A program made the position numbers and the translations under genes. This document shows positions 1-8,807 of a DNA stretch of 64,000 bases, one piece after another; position 1 is the stretch's first letter, and the number at the start of each line of letters is the position of its first letter. The stretch spans positions 5,380,001 to 5,444,000 of the forward strand of contig NZ_CP030117.1 of assembly GCF_001039275.2 (NCBI RefSeq). Direction: 5' to 3'. Under the pieces are notes generated by a model. That model was not told the DNA's origin. It did not search any database and saw only the letters and a program-made list of their open reading frames with translations. This DNA comes from Brevibacillus brevis. GTDB taxonomy: Bacteria; Bacillota; Bacilli; Brevibacillales; Brevibacillaceae.

Positions 1-1065
1 CTTTTTGTACAGATGACCGATGGCGAGCTTGGCCCGGTTACTCCACGCATGCTCACTGTCTGCGACGAGACGATAGCCTGCCATAGCGGCTTCCTGATCC
101 CCAAGCGCGTCGTACCATCTGGCAATTTCGTAGCTTTCCTCAGGAGATACCGTTATACTCCCTTGCCCTACCAATAGCCGTGTTATGTGAATGTACATCG
201 TGATCAGAGACAGGACGTCCGTCTCGTTATGCCGCAGCACGCCTTCGATGACATCAGGGTCTTGGTCATGCAAAAAGTCGAAATACCGCACCGGTGCCAA
301 ATAGCCGGGCAAATCATCCTCGCGAAAAACATCCAGCTTTTCCTGCTCGATGATACCCAATCGGCATGATTCCAGCTCCGCCTTCCACAGTCTCCTCGCC
401 CCGTGCAAAAGGTCAAAATGACCAAAGGTAGGAAGAGCAGGCACTTGATCGCGCACCAGCGTATGCCTCGTCCGCACCTGCGGCCAGTCAAAGGACTTTC
501 CATTAAAGGTCACCAGATGCGAGGACTTCTGTGTTTGCTCCAAAAACGATTGGTACAAGGTCACCTCTGCATGCGGGCCCGGGAGAAAATGCTGGCGCAC
601 CACGACATGCTCCCCCTCGAAACGACTGTACCCCAAAAGAAAAATCGCATTGCCTGCCCCGCCTGACAGCCCTGTCGTCTCCGTATCGAAAAACAGCAAG
701 TCTTCTGGCTTCCTGCCCGCAGCGGACAGCGGATGCTCTCGACCAGCCGCTTCCCACATACGAATCGCCTCATACAACTCCGAAAAGGCGTAAGCGCCAT
801 GCTGCTGATCGATCGGATAGCGAACCTCGCGAATCATGACGTACTCGTCATCCCAGATGTAGGGCGATGCCTGCATTTGCTTCCACTTGTCGGCAAAAGG
901 TATCTGTAGCTCGGCGCTGCTATCCGCTGGTACAGCCGCCCTCGGCTCTTCCTCCGGCTCTTTCTGGCGAATGGGCGTTTCAGGTTCGCCTGCTGGCGCT
1001 ACCGCTTTGTCCGTTTCCAGCGAGAGATGTCCCTTCATCCGTTGCAGCTTGGATTTAAGAGACAT
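1..1065 (-). CDS. yprB: YprB/MrfB-like DEDDh exonuclease, 3' part outside window
   Basis: The minus-strand frame is open from an ATG at 1065 to the window edge (355 codons, no stop), so the C-terminus is missing. An RNase H-like exonuclease core is visible: FFDTETTGLSGG (first acidic motif), LVTFNGKSFDWP (second) and HNETDVLSL (a later conserved segment). The ATG follows a GGGGGAA ribosome site and overlaps the helicase stop by 11 bp, so the two genes are translationally coupled. In B. subtilis the homologous pair MrfA (helicase) and MrfB (nuclease) repairs mitomycin C lesions independently of UvrABC. That role is transferred from the family and the synteny; nothing here tests it. The N-terminal ~60 residues are low-complexity, E/P-rich linker-like sequence. 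Confidence 0.87.
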   Translation of the reverse strand, partial: MSLKSKLQRMKGHLSLETDKAVAPAGEPETPIRQKEPEEEPRAAVPADSSAELQIPFADKWKQMQASPYIWDDEYVMIREVRYPIDQQHGAYAFSELYEAIRMWEAAGREHPLSAAGRKPEDLLFFDTETTGLSGGAGNAIFLLGYSRFEGEHVVVRQHFLPGPHAEVTLYQSFLEQTQKSSHLVTFNGKSFDWPQVRTRHTLVRDQVPALPTFGHFDLLHGARRLWKAELESCRLGIIEQEKLDVFREDDLPGYLAPVRYFDFLHDQDPDVIEGVLRHNETDVLSLITMYIHITRLLVGQGSITVSPEESYEIARWYDALGDQEAAMAGYRLVADSEHAWSNRAKLAIGHLYKK

Positions 1066-3337
1066 ATGTACTTCCCCCTTGAGCGATTCGCAGCAAGGTC
1101 ATGGCTAGCCCTTTGCTGCCGTCATCTGTCGCTCCCACACAAGACGGACAGCCTGACTCACATGGGCAAGAGACAATCATCCGCTCTGCCTGCGTCAAAA
1201 TCGTCTCCATTTCCTTATACACCTGCTCGCTCAAGCCGATGCCTCCCGGATAACGGTCGTACAGAAAAATCGTCGGCTCTTGCGAATGAACAGCCTTTCG
1301 TTGCGGTATCACGTGCAGGTCCATCGGGTCGCACATGACAAACAGCGGAGCTACGTGCTGCAACACATGCGCCAAACCAACCAAGCCACGTTCCACATCC
1401 TCTGTCCCGATCTCGCCGAGCAGCGCTTCAGAAAAACCAATCCACGCCGCATTTGTATGCAGCTCTTCTTCTGGCAAATGAATCGGTCCCGAGCCGATGT
1501 TTTCATGCGTTTCGAACTTGATTTTCTTAAAGATCGTCGCCATCGCATTCACAGCCACTTCACCATAAGCCAACGTGCTCTGTGCATGACGACGGGACTG
1601 ATCCTGCTCCAATACTTTGAGCGAGACGGCCAAGTTGGCGTCCGTGTAATAATCGACCTGCACTTCCCGGACATACGCCTTCTTTTCCTCGTAGTCCAGC
1701 TTTTCCACCTGGAATTGCGTCCCTTGATGCAGGTAGATCGCCTCGTCATGCAAGAGCGTCATGGAGCTGAAACGGTCCATTTCCCCGATGACACGCTCAT
1801 TTCCCCGCTCACTAATGTCGATGATCACGACATTTTCCTGCGAAGCTGACCGCAGACTGATGTTGTGGGCCGGGAATGAATCGTTCATCCAGAACCACTT
1901 GCCCCGCGAGTAATGAAGCACCTGCTCCTCGGTCAAGAACTCCAGAATTTCCACGATTTCCGCACGTCCGAAGGTATCTCCCTCACGAAACGGCAGCTCG
2001 TATGCCGCACATTTGAGATGATCCACCAAAATGATCAGGTTATCGGGATTGATCCGCGCTGTCTCAGGACTGCGGTCGAAAAAGTACTCCGGATTGGCGA
2101 TCACATACTGATCCAACGGCGTGGAGCTGCCGACCATGACGACGACGGATTCCCCCTGCCGCCTTCCCGCCCGACCTGCCTGCTGCCATGTGCTTGCGAC
2201 CGAGCCCGGATAGCCAGTAATGACACACGCCTGAAGCTGCCCGATATCTACTCCGAGCTCCAGCGCATTGGTGCTGACCACCCCCATAATGTCGCCATTG
2301 CGCAAGCCGCGTTCGATTTCTCTGCGCTGGCTCGGCAAATAGCCTCCGCGATACCCTTGGATCGTTTTCGGTCCAAGCTTGCGGCGAATCAGCTCCTGTA
2401 AGTAGGTCAGCAAAATCTCTACACGTACACGACTTCTCGCAAACAGAATTGTCTGTATGCCATTGATCAAAAACTGCTCAGTAATGTCCCGCGCCTCCAA
2501 TGTGGCACTGCGTCTAATATTGAGCTGCTTGTTGACCACAGGCGGATTGTAGAAAAGGAAATGCTTGATGCCAGACGGAGCACCATTGTTGTTGACCAGC
2601 TCTACCTCTTCTTCTGTCAGGGCTTCCGCCAATTGCTTTGGATTGGCGATGGTAGCCGATGTGCAAATAAATTGCGGGTGGCTCCCATAAAAGGCGCAAA
2701 TGCGCTTCAACCGCCGAATGACATTGGCGACATGACTGCCAAAAACGCCACGATATGTATGTAGCTCGTCAATCACGATGTATTTGAGATGCTCGAAAAA
2801 GGACACCCACTTAGTGTGATGGGGCAAAATGGCGGAGTGCAGCATGTCTGGGTTGGTGATGACGATATTTCCTGCTTTGCGTACCATCTGCCGGATATTT
2901 GCAGGCGTATCACCATCGTATGTTTCGGATTTGATCGAAAGGCCCATTTCCGTAATCAGCTCGTGCAGCTCCGCCTTTTGATCCTGCGCCAAGGCCTTGG
3001 TTGGAAACAAGTAAAGAGCCCGAGCCTGCGTGTCTTCCGATAACGTCTGGAGGATCGGCAAATGATAGCACATGCTTTTGCCTGACGCCGTTGGCGTAAC
3101 CGCGACGATGTGTTTGCCTTCGCGCACATGGCGAAAAGACGTTTCTTGATGCGTGTATAAGGAAGGAATGCCTCTATTCGTCAGGGCGTCTCGAATTCGT
3201 TCGTCCAGTTCATCTGGGAATGGAACGGACTTTGCTTCACGAGCAGGAATGACCTTCCAATGCGCAATGTTATCGCGAAATCGTTCCTCTGTTTTTATGT
3301 GATCCAATATGGCTGCGATATTTTTTTTCACATTCAT
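1055..3337 (-). CDS. yprA: YprA/MrfA family DEAD/DEAH-box helicase
   Basis: A 760-aa superfamily 2 helicase. Motif I is TPTASGKS near residue 85, motif II is DELH, the motif III-like segment is TSATI and motif VI is QQAGRAGRR. The C-terminal region is DUF1998-like and ends in a four-cysteine cluster (CPCESGCPSC) expected to bind zinc, as in B. subtilis MrfA. The ATG at 3337 is preferred over the in-frame GTG at 3346 because the GTG lies inside the AAGGTGA ribosome site. The nuclease gene starts within its 3' end, giving a two-gene operon. The inferred role is 3'-5' DNA unwinding for repair of mitomycin-type crosslinks or adducts in the cytoplasm. Length and motif order are normal for the family. 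Confidence 0.93.
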   Translation of the reverse strand: MNVKKNIAAILDHIKTEERFRDNIAHWKVIPAREAKSVPFPDELDERIRDALTNRGIPSLYTHQETSFRHVREGKHIVAVTPTASGKSMCYHLPILQTLSEDTQARALYLFPTKALAQDQKAELHELITEMGLSIKSETYDGDTPANIRQMVRKAGNIVITNPDMLHSAILPHHTKWVSFFEHLKYIVIDELHTYRGVFGSHVANVIRRLKRICAFYGSHPQFICTSATIANPKQLAEALTEEEVELVNNNGAPSGIKHFLFYNPPVVNKQLNIRRSATLEARDITEQFLINGIQTILFARSRVRVEILLTYLQELIRRKLGPKTIQGYRGGYLPSQRREIERGLRNGDIMGVVSTNALELGVDIGQLQACVITGYPGSVASTWQQAGRAGRRQGESVVVMVGSSTPLDQYVIANPEYFFDRSPETARINPDNLIILVDHLKCAAYELPFREGDTFGRAEIVEILEFLTEEQVLHYSRGKWFWMNDSFPAHNISLRSASQENVVIIDISERGNERVIGEMDRFSSMTLLHDEAIYLHQGTQFQVEKLDYEEKKAYVREVQVDYYTDANLAVSLKVLEQDQSRRHAQSTLAYGEVAVNAMATIFKKIKFETHENIGSGPIHLPEEELHTNAAWIGFSEALLGEIGTEDVERGLVGLAHVLQHVAPLFVMCDPMDLHVIPQRKAVHSQEPTIFLYDRYPGGIGLSEQVYKEMETILTQAERMIVSCPCESGCPSCVGATDDGSKGLAMTLLRIAQGGSTYVS

Positions 3338-3539
3338 TTTCGTCACCTTCTTGCTACCATTTTACGAATGGACGTTCGGTATGTAAACATGGAATAAAGC
3401 TCCACTTTGAACAGATATTATTCAAGATGCGAAAGTCGCGGCATAATTTATATTTATTTATTTTATTCCAGCAGGAAAACGCAATTTTTTACATAATTTG
3501 TAAAACAATACAAAAAACGATATGAAAGGGTGTTTTATT

Positions 3540-4367
3540 TTGAAACTTTTTAAAAACAGACTTTATAAGCTAGGTTCCATGCTATTATTAGGGACCTTAA
3601 CGTTTACCTCAGTTGTTTCTCCAACTTCGGCTACCGAATCTAGTAACATTAAGTACATAGAGTCCATGAATGATACCTTACAAGAAATAGATGAATTTGC
3701 AGAGGAAAATGTGCATATTGATTATATTAAAGAAGATGATCAGTTTAGAGAAACTAAGATTATTAGTGACAGTGAACAAGTAATTACCCGGTTAAATAAA
3801 GAAACTAATCAATTAGAAATAATTACTGACAATGATGAAGGTTTCACCATAAACTTGGATGAACAACGTAAAAACAAACAGAAAAAAAGCTTAAAGGCTG
3901 CAAGACCTAATGAAAGAGGCTCCTCCTTACTTTATGACGGTGAGTATAGAGGATGGTATAATTACTCTAATGGAAAAGATTTTTGGGCTCTGGAATGGGA
4001 AGGTAATACTAAAAGCACCTTCGAAAATAATAAGAACTCTAGCAATATCAAAGATTTTATCCAGGCAATTGACACATTAGAAAGTAAAGAAGATAATCTT
4101 GCTACTGCTCTCGCTATCGGTGTACCTAGTATAGGAGTTTCAGTAGTTGTCACAGCTATTACTGCAACACCAGCAGCGAAGTTGACGTTATCTGTTTTGG
4201 CTGGAATTGCCGCTACTCTTGCATTAACTGCTACTTGCTTAACGATTATGAATGATATGCTACCTACAGTAAGAATAGCGAATCGGACCTTCTATAAGAT
4301 TTCTATTGAAACACCAAAAATTGCTCCGCTCTCTAACGAATCTTATGAAGAAATTATAACTCAGTAA
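3540..4367 (+). CDS. secreted protein, possibly a large bacteriocin (geobacillin-26-like?)
   Basis: I do not firmly recognise this 275-aa protein. It begins with a lysine-rich n-region, a hydrophobic core and a likely signal-peptidase site after TSA (about residue 31). The mature part is acidic and Asn/Lys-rich, and two adjacent hydrophobic stretches occur near residues 190-235 (LATALAIGVPSIGVSVVV and LSVLAGIAATLALTATCL). The start is TTG 3540, because a GAAAGGGTG ribosome site sits 7 nt upstream; the ATG at 3522 lies before that site and has none of its own. The gene is far more AT-rich than its neighbours and has its own terminator, which suggests horizontal acquisition. A small membrane peptide follows. 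Mature size (~27 kDa), signal peptide and a small downstream gene are compatible with the geobacillin-26 type of large bacteriocin, but that is a guess. Confidence 0.75.
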   Translation: MKLFKNRLYKLGSMLLLGTLTFTSVVSPTSATESSNIKYIESMNDTLQEIDEFAEENVHIDYIKEDDQFRETKIISDSEQVITRLNKETNQLEIITDNDEGFTINLDEQRKNKQKKSLKAARPNERGSSLLYDGEYRGWYNYSNGKDFWALEWEGNTKSTFENNKNSSNIKDFIQAIDTLESKEDNLATALAIGVPSIGVSVVVTAITATPAAKLTLSVLAGIAATLALTATCLTIMNDMLPTVRIANRTFYKISIETPKIAPLSNESYEEIITQ

Positions 4368-4373
4368 ATTATA

Positions 4374-4407
4374 AATCCGCCTTTCTCTTAGGGCGGATTA
4401 GCTTTTT
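4374..4407 (+). terminator. intrinsic terminator after the secreted-protein gene
   Basis: The stem AATCCGCC/GGCGGATT has a 10-nt loop and is followed by GCTTTTTC. It lies between the secreted-protein gene and the downstream small gene, so the small gene may be expressed by partial read-through. Confidence 0.8.
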
Positions 4408-4444
4408 CAACATCTATAATATTAATTGGAGGTGATTACCCTTG

Positions 4445-4570
4445 ATGTTAGAATTAGTAATTCTCCCTTTGATATTTGCTTTACTATTACCCATCGCATT
4501 CAGTGTAAAAAGAATTACAGTGCAAAATGATAAAATAATTGAACTTCTAGAAGAACTGAAAAAGCGTTAA
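4445..4570 (+). CDS. 41-aa single-span membrane peptide
   Basis: A short gene preceded by a strong GGAGGTGAT ribosome site (4428-4436). The start is ATG 4445, or TTG 4442 directly before it. The product has one N-terminal hydrophobic segment (residues 2-20, LELVILPLIFALLLPIAF) followed by a charged amphipathic tail ending ELLEELKKR. It is AT-rich like the gene before it and lies 77 bp downstream, past a terminator. Small membrane peptides next to secreted antibacterial proteins are often immunity or export accessories. I infer that possibility from context only; no family is recognised. Confidence 0.65.
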   Translation: MLELVILPLIFALLLPIAFSVKRITVQNDKIIELLEELKKR

Positions 4571-4748
4571 AAGCTATTTCTAAAATCGCTATGTATTGCA
4601 CCTACTTTATCGGCAAAATCCCAAGGCATGGCGCAAGTGAACAAAAAATGCTGAGCTCCCCTTACGTCCCGATACGATTTCACGCGTAGATGTGAAGCTG
4701 GAGCTATTCGGGGGAAATTTGTCCAGGATACGGGAGCATGAAAACGAA

Positions 4749-4792
4749 CCGGGACCAGTCTCTGATGGCTGACTGATCCCGGCTTTTTGTTT
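4749..4792. terminator. bidirectional terminator between convergent units
   Basis: The stem CCGGGA-C-CAGTC pairs with GACTG-A-TCCCGG with one mismatch. CTTTTTGTTT follows on the plus strand and TTCGTTTTC on the minus strand. It serves the end of the ABC/phosphodiester operon. The stretch 4571-4748 holds no gene that I can see. Confidence 0.8.
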
Positions 4793-5774
4793 AGGAAAGC
4801 TGATTTAAATGACTATGCGGCGTTTGATTTCGTTGGATTCGCTGTATGTTTTCCACAAAAAATTGGTATCTTTTCTCGTGGAATTTGGTTCCGTCAGGCA
4901 TGCCTGCTGTATGCGGCGTCAGCACGACATTTTTCAAAGCACGCAGTTCACTGTCCACGCTGAGAGGCTCCACTGTGAACACATCAAGGCACGCTCCGCC
5001 AATCACATTGTTTTTCAGTGCTTCGATCAAGTCCTCTTCACAAATGATCGGCCCTCTCGCTGTATTGACAAGAAGTGCATCGTTTTTCATTTTAGCTAAA
5101 AACTGCTTGTCCACTAAATGTCTTGTGGATTCGTTCAGAAAAATGTTCAGGGTGATCACGTCAGACTCGGCAATTAGCGTGTCCAGATCAACCATTGCGG
5201 CATCATCGCTCTGTCTGTTTGGGTTAGTGTCGTACGCTAGCACCTTCATCCGGAAGGCTTTTGCCAGCTCCGCTACGCGAGAGCCAATGGCACCAAAGCC
5301 GATGGTACCGATGGTTTTTCCTGCGAGCTCGCCACCGACGTAGATGAGCTTGGTCTCATCCTCCCGATTTTTCATCGATTGATCGAGAAAGGAGATGTTT
5401 TTGTAATACCCCAGAATCAGCGCCATAATATGTTCGGCTACTGCGTTTGCATTCACGCCAGCCGCGTTGCTCACCCAAATGTTTTTCCTCGTGCATGCCT
5501 CAATATCCACGTTGTCAAAGCCCGCACCCGTCTGGACAAACTTCAAGTTGTGCGCTTTGTTCAGCAAATCTTCGTTTACTTGGATATGCTCGGGAATCAA
5601 TACATTTGCTTCACTGATAAATAACTCGATCTGCTCGGGCTCCACGATCTGTATGCGCCAATCCTGCGGAAACGCTTGTGTCACGCGTTGCTTGGAGTAA
5701 TCGGTAAAATATCCTGTAATCAATACATTCACTTCTGCCACAGCCCCAGTCTTTTCGTTTATGCATTGGCCCAT
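4791..5774 (-). CDS. D-isomer-specific 2-hydroxyacid dehydrogenase
   Basis: A 327-aa NAD-dependent oxidoreductase. The Rossmann motif GFGAIGS lies near residue 160, followed by an acidic residue that favours NAD (YDTN). The catalytic set of the family is present: Arg in NTARGP, Glu in FTVEPL and His in TPHTAG. It is the last gene of the eight-gene operon; its start overlaps the isomerase stop by 16 bp. The exact start is uncertain: an in-frame GTG about 13 codons downstream is also possible. The family interconverts 2-oxoacids and D-2-hydroxyacids. In this operon it probably oxidises or reduces a 2-carbon or 3-carbon fragment released by the upstream phosphorus-processing enzymes, but the substrate is not visible in the sequence. 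Confidence 0.88.
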   Translation of the reverse strand: MGQCINEKTGAVAEVNVLITGYFTDYSKQRVTQAFPQDWRIQIVEPEQIELFISEANVLIPEHIQVNEDLLNKAHNLKFVQTGAGFDNVDIEACTRKNIWVSNAAGVNANAVAEHIMALILGYYKNISFLDQSMKNREDETKLIYVGGELAGKTIGTIGFGAIGSRVAELAKAFRMKVLAYDTNPNRQSDDAAMVDLDTLIAESDVITLNIFLNESTRHLVDKQFLAKMKNDALLVNTARGPIICEEDLIEALKNNVIGGACLDVFTVEPLSVDSELRALKNVVLTPHTAGMPDGTKFHEKRYQFFVENIQRIQRNQTPHSHLNQLS

Positions 5775-6691
5775 GCTTCGTAAAAAGCGCGTTTTACATT
5801 GGCGATTACCAGCATTGGCGATTCATTTTCAAAGCGCCCCACCTCAAAGGTCATGACTGGCTTTCTGGTCGGTTTTGGGCTCTTGAAAAAATGAATGTCA
5901 TTGAGCGTCGTGATGAACGTCGTCAGTTCGTTCATGCCAACCTCCGAATCCTTGACGTGAAACGGAAGGTGCTTATCCCCGAAATAGCTGGCTTGTCTGT
6001 CTTTCAAGTAACAGTTTCCGAGATGAATGTGTGTCAAATAATCTTTGGCCAGCCACAAGGATTTGTGCGGGTCTTCACCCATAATCGGCAGATGGCTTTG
6101 ATCCAGCAAGAGGCCAAAATTGTCGTACTCGCTGCGGATCACGCTTGCTACATGCACCGCCTCATGAGTAGGTCCGAGCAAATAGTTGCGGTCGACAAGC
6201 CGATCCCCGATCTCCAAGGAAATGCACAGCTCGTACGTATCGGCTTTTTCTTTTGCGTACTTGCACAGCTCCATGCCCGAAGCAATAAACGCCTGGATGT
6301 TTTTCGGCTTGTTTTCCTCGCCTTCGAATTTGCCCGTCACGATATGCATGATTTTCGCGTTCATTTCATAGCAGTGGTCGATCAGCATTTTGCCTGATTG
6401 GATAGACTTGTTGCGAACGGCCGGGTCCAAGGAGCTGAGATCAATCTGCAATTCTCTGGCTGCATCCCCGCCGTTGAAAATAACCTCGACTCCGCTGTAC
6501 GCCATATACTTTGCCGCTTGTTCCCTTGTCTCTTTGTCCGCGATATAGGAGACTTCTACCGCTGTAAAGAATGGGTCTTCCAGGATCGCAAGGAGACTCG
6601 GAAGCATTTGTTCTGGTCTGCTTTGTGAAAAAGGAAACAGCTTAGGCAAGACTATACCGATACTCGCCATCTTCTCCACTGGGTAGATCAT
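5759..6691 (-). CDS. sugar phosphate isomerase/epimerase (TIM barrel, AP-endonuclease-2 fold)
   Basis: A 310-aa protein of the xylose-isomerase-like TIM-barrel family. Metal-ligand-type residues occur in ISLEIGDRL (Glu), LLLDQSHLP (Asp/His), HIHLGNC (His) and the final MTFEVG (Glu). I start at ATG 6691, which overlaps the stop of the HAD gene as ATGA. The frame is open further upstream, but that part only reads antisense to the HAD gene. Members isomerise or epimerise keto-sugars and hydroxyacids with a divalent metal. Its place between a PhnX-like hydrolase and a hydroxyacid dehydrogenase suggests that it converts a product of the hydrolase before oxidation. The precise substrate is unknown. 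Confidence 0.82.
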   Translation of the reverse strand: MIYPVEKMASIGIVLPKLFPFSQSRPEQMLPSLLAILEDPFFTAVEVSYIADKETREQAAKYMAYSGVEVIFNGGDAARELQIDLSSLDPAVRNKSIQSGKMLIDHCYEMNAKIMHIVTGKFEGEENKPKNIQAFIASGMELCKYAKEKADTYELCISLEIGDRLVDRNYLLGPTHEAVHVASVIRSEYDNFGLLLDQSHLPIMGEDPHKSLWLAKDYLTHIHLGNCYLKDRQASYFGDKHLPFHVKDSEVGMNELTTFITTLNDIHFFKSPKPTRKPVMTFEVGRFENESPMLVIANVKRAFYEAWANA

Positions 6692-7422
6692 ACGATTTTC
6701 CCGGACAGAATCAGCTCTGGCAACTCTTTTACGGTGTCGAGCACATGCGTATGATAGTACTTGCCCCATACCTCGATTGGCGTCGAGCCTTGCATCACGC
6801 CAATGACCGCTTTGCAGCCTGCGTTGTAGCCTTCCAGCATATCTGCTGGTGTATCGCCGAGCTTGATGACTTGTCTGACGTTTTGGACGTTCAAATATTC
6901 CATCGCCTTGAAAATCATGAACGGTGCCGGGCGTCCTTTGCCTTCTGGTACCATATCCAGGTCTACTGCGTAATCGATCAAGCCATCCTTCACCCAACCG
7001 AGCGACTCCATGATGACGCTGTTGATCTCTTTGTGGAACCCTGTCCCAGTCGCTACCTTGATGCCATTCTCCTGGCACCATTTCAGCGTTTCGGTTGCGC
7101 CTGCGATTTCTCGGCAATTTTCCTGATAGAACGCAATCATGTATTCGGTGTACCGCTCATACAGCTTAACCGCTTCCTCATGCGTCGAGCTGTCGATATC
7201 GATTTCAAAGTTTTTGAAGTCGATGATGTTTCCTTTTGTTCTCGCAATCAAATATTGATAGAGATGAATCTTGTTCGTTCCCATGTGCGTGCTGATTTCA
7301 TCTGGTGTCACGTTTAATCCGTATTCCACAGCCGCTTTATGCAGACAATCTCTCACTGCGTTATCGTCCTCTACCAACGTTCCTGCCAGATCAAATACAG
7401 CCAATGCGATACCGTTTTTCAT
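6688..7422 (-). CDS. PhnX-like HAD hydrolase (phosphonatase-like)
   Basis: A 244-aa HAD enzyme with the unusual nucleophile motif FDLAGT (residues 10-15). DxAGT is typical of phosphonoacetaldehyde hydrolase and its relatives rather than the DxDxT of ordinary HAD phosphatases. The cap domain contains MGTNK, aligning with the MGxxK motif whose lysine forms the Schiff base with the aldehyde in PhnX. The C-terminal motif is KLGDTPADMLEG. These features match the phosphonatase-like subfamily, thought to cleave a 2-oxoethylphosphonate-type C-P bond. No PhnW transaminase is nearby. The start ATG has an AGGAGA site. It is sixth in the operon, after the importer genes, and overlaps the isomerase gene by 4 bp. 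An ordinary phosphatase role cannot be excluded. Confidence 0.85.
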   Translation of the reverse strand: MKNGIALAVFDLAGTLVEDDNAVRDCLHKAAVEYGLNVTPDEISTHMGTNKIHLYQYLIARTKGNIIDFKNFEIDIDSSTHEEAVKLYERYTEYMIAFYQENCREIAGATETLKWCQENGIKVATGTGFHKEINSVIMESLGWVKDGLIDYAVDLDMVPEGKGRPAPFMIFKAMEYLNVQNVRQVIKLGDTPADMLEGYNAGCKAVIGVMQGSTPIEVWGKYYHTHVLDTVKELPELILSGKIV

Positions 7423-7449
7423 TTTTCCATCTCTCCTGTTCGCTATGTT

Positions 7450-8775
7450 TTATTGATTCAGTGCTTTTTCGAGTTCTTTTTGTGCCTTTTCCTTCGCCAC
7501 TTTGAGCGCTTCTGCGGCAGGAATGTTTTCGATCAGCACCTTGTCTTTCGCCAACTCAATTTCTGCATAAATTTTGCCGCCTGTCGGGTCTACAAAAGGA
7601 GCAATTCCATTCGTTTTCGCCTGTTCCAAAGGTACCGAGAAGTACGGATTTTCTTTCAATTTGTTCTGGTATATTTCTGTGTTCACGGCGCTGTCCCGAA
7701 TGGGAATGTAGCCTGTTTGTACGGCCCAGTACGCTGTTTTTTCTGCTTCCGAGAAGTACTTCACGAATTCCCACGCGCCCTCTTGCTGTTCTTTGGAGGA
7801 TGCTTTGAACAGGTTGAACATGACCGAAATGGCTACAGGTCTAGGTGGTTGTCCATTGAAGCCTTTTTGCATACCGGTTGCTACCTTGGTGAAATCCAGA
7901 TCGCCCCCGTCACCGGAAGAGCCTGTGTAACCTGCGGATTTTCCGTTCATCACGTTGTCGATGGTTTTGTACCACCATTCCCAGCCATTGCCGCCATAGA
8001 CGGTATCCATGATTTTGTCCTCATGAATGTACTTGCGAATGCTGTCCCACGCATACACCCATTCCTTCGAGTCGATCGTGACAGTCTTGCCGTCTTCGCT
8101 CACGATATCGCCGCCAGCAGAACGGGCGTAGTCGATCAAATGCTCCGTGTACCACATGATGGACCAGCCGTTGATTCCTTCTTTTTCTTTGATGAGCTTG
8201 GCTGCATCCGCCAATTGCTCGAAGCTCGTGAGTGCATTGTAGTCAATCTTGTATTTGTCAAAAATATCTTTGCGGTAGTACATCATTTGTGTGCTGACAT
8301 AGGCAGGAACACCCAGCATCGTATCGTTGTACTTTCCTTGCTCTAGCAGCAGAACATCGTCCTTTTTATACTCCGGCTGATTAATCTGCTCATCCAACGG
8401 CAGCAATGCCTCGCTTTTCGCCAGCTTCATAAATTCCGGATAAGCATTGATTGCCAGGGCTGGGGGCTTGCCTGCTGCCAGCGATGCCTGGAGTGCCTGC
8501 AACGTCTCGCTGTAGTCACCTTGGACAATCGGAACGACCTCGTATTTTTCGTTGCTGCTGTTAAAGTCCTGCACGATTTTTTGCATCGTCTCCCCGAGCT
8601 TGCCGCCGAGACCGTAGTAGAACTCCAGCTTGATTTTCTCGTTCGGGCTGGATGCTGCATTTGTGTTGCTGTCAGATGCGGCGTTGTTCGAACAACCAAC
8701 GGCTCCCGTAAAAATAAGCGCAGAACTCAGGATGGAAAAAATGACGCCCTTGGTGTTTCGCTTCCGATTTTTCAC
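7450..8775 (-). CDS. ABC transporter solute-binding lipoprotein (family 1, UgpB/MalE type)
   Basis: A 441-aa extracytoplasmic binding protein. It starts at GTG 8775 behind a GGGAGGAG site. The N-terminus KNRKRNTKG, a hydrophobic core and the lipobox GAVGC (Cys near residue 28) mark a lipoprotein anchored outside the membrane. The Asn/Ser/Ala-rich linker, the KIKLEFYYGLGG opening and the WEFVKYFSEAEKTAYWAV segment are typical of CUT1 solute-binding proteins for sugars, sn-glycerol-3-phosphate and related ligands. It follows the permease genes by 32 bp and precedes the PhnX-like gene by 27 bp. The ligand is unknown; neighbours point to a phosphorus-containing compound. Confidence 0.92.
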   Translation of the reverse strand: MKNRKRNTKGVIFSILSSALIFTGAVGCSNNAASDSNTNAASSPNEKIKLEFYYGLGGKLGETMQKIVQDFNSSNEKYEVVPIVQGDYSETLQALQASLAAGKPPALAINAYPEFMKLAKSEALLPLDEQINQPEYKKDDVLLLEQGKYNDTMLGVPAYVSTQMMYYRKDIFDKYKIDYNALTSFEQLADAAKLIKEKEGINGWSIMWYTEHLIDYARSAGGDIVSEDGKTVTIDSKEWVYAWDSIRKYIHEDKIMDTVYGGNGWEWWYKTIDNVMNGKSAGYTGSSGDGGDLDFTKVATGMQKGFNGQPPRPVAISVMFNLFKASSKEQQEGAWEFVKYFSEAEKTAYWAVQTGYIPIRDSAVNTEIYQNKLKENPYFSVPLEQAKTNGIAPFVDPTGGKIYAEIELAKDKVLIENIPAAEALKVAKEKAQKELEKALNQ

Positions 8776-8807
8776 AATGACTCCTCCCAGTACATAGCGG
8801 TCTTGGT

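Noticed and set aside
5759..7117. A 452-codon reading of the isomerase gene starting at 7117
   Set aside because: The first ~140 codons only read antisense/alternate frame to the HAD gene; ATG 6691 with ATGA overlap is the natural start.
7339..8346. 335-codon plus-strand frame
   Set aside because: Complete overlap with the solute-binding-protein gene; Cys/Phe-rich composition of an antisense shadow.
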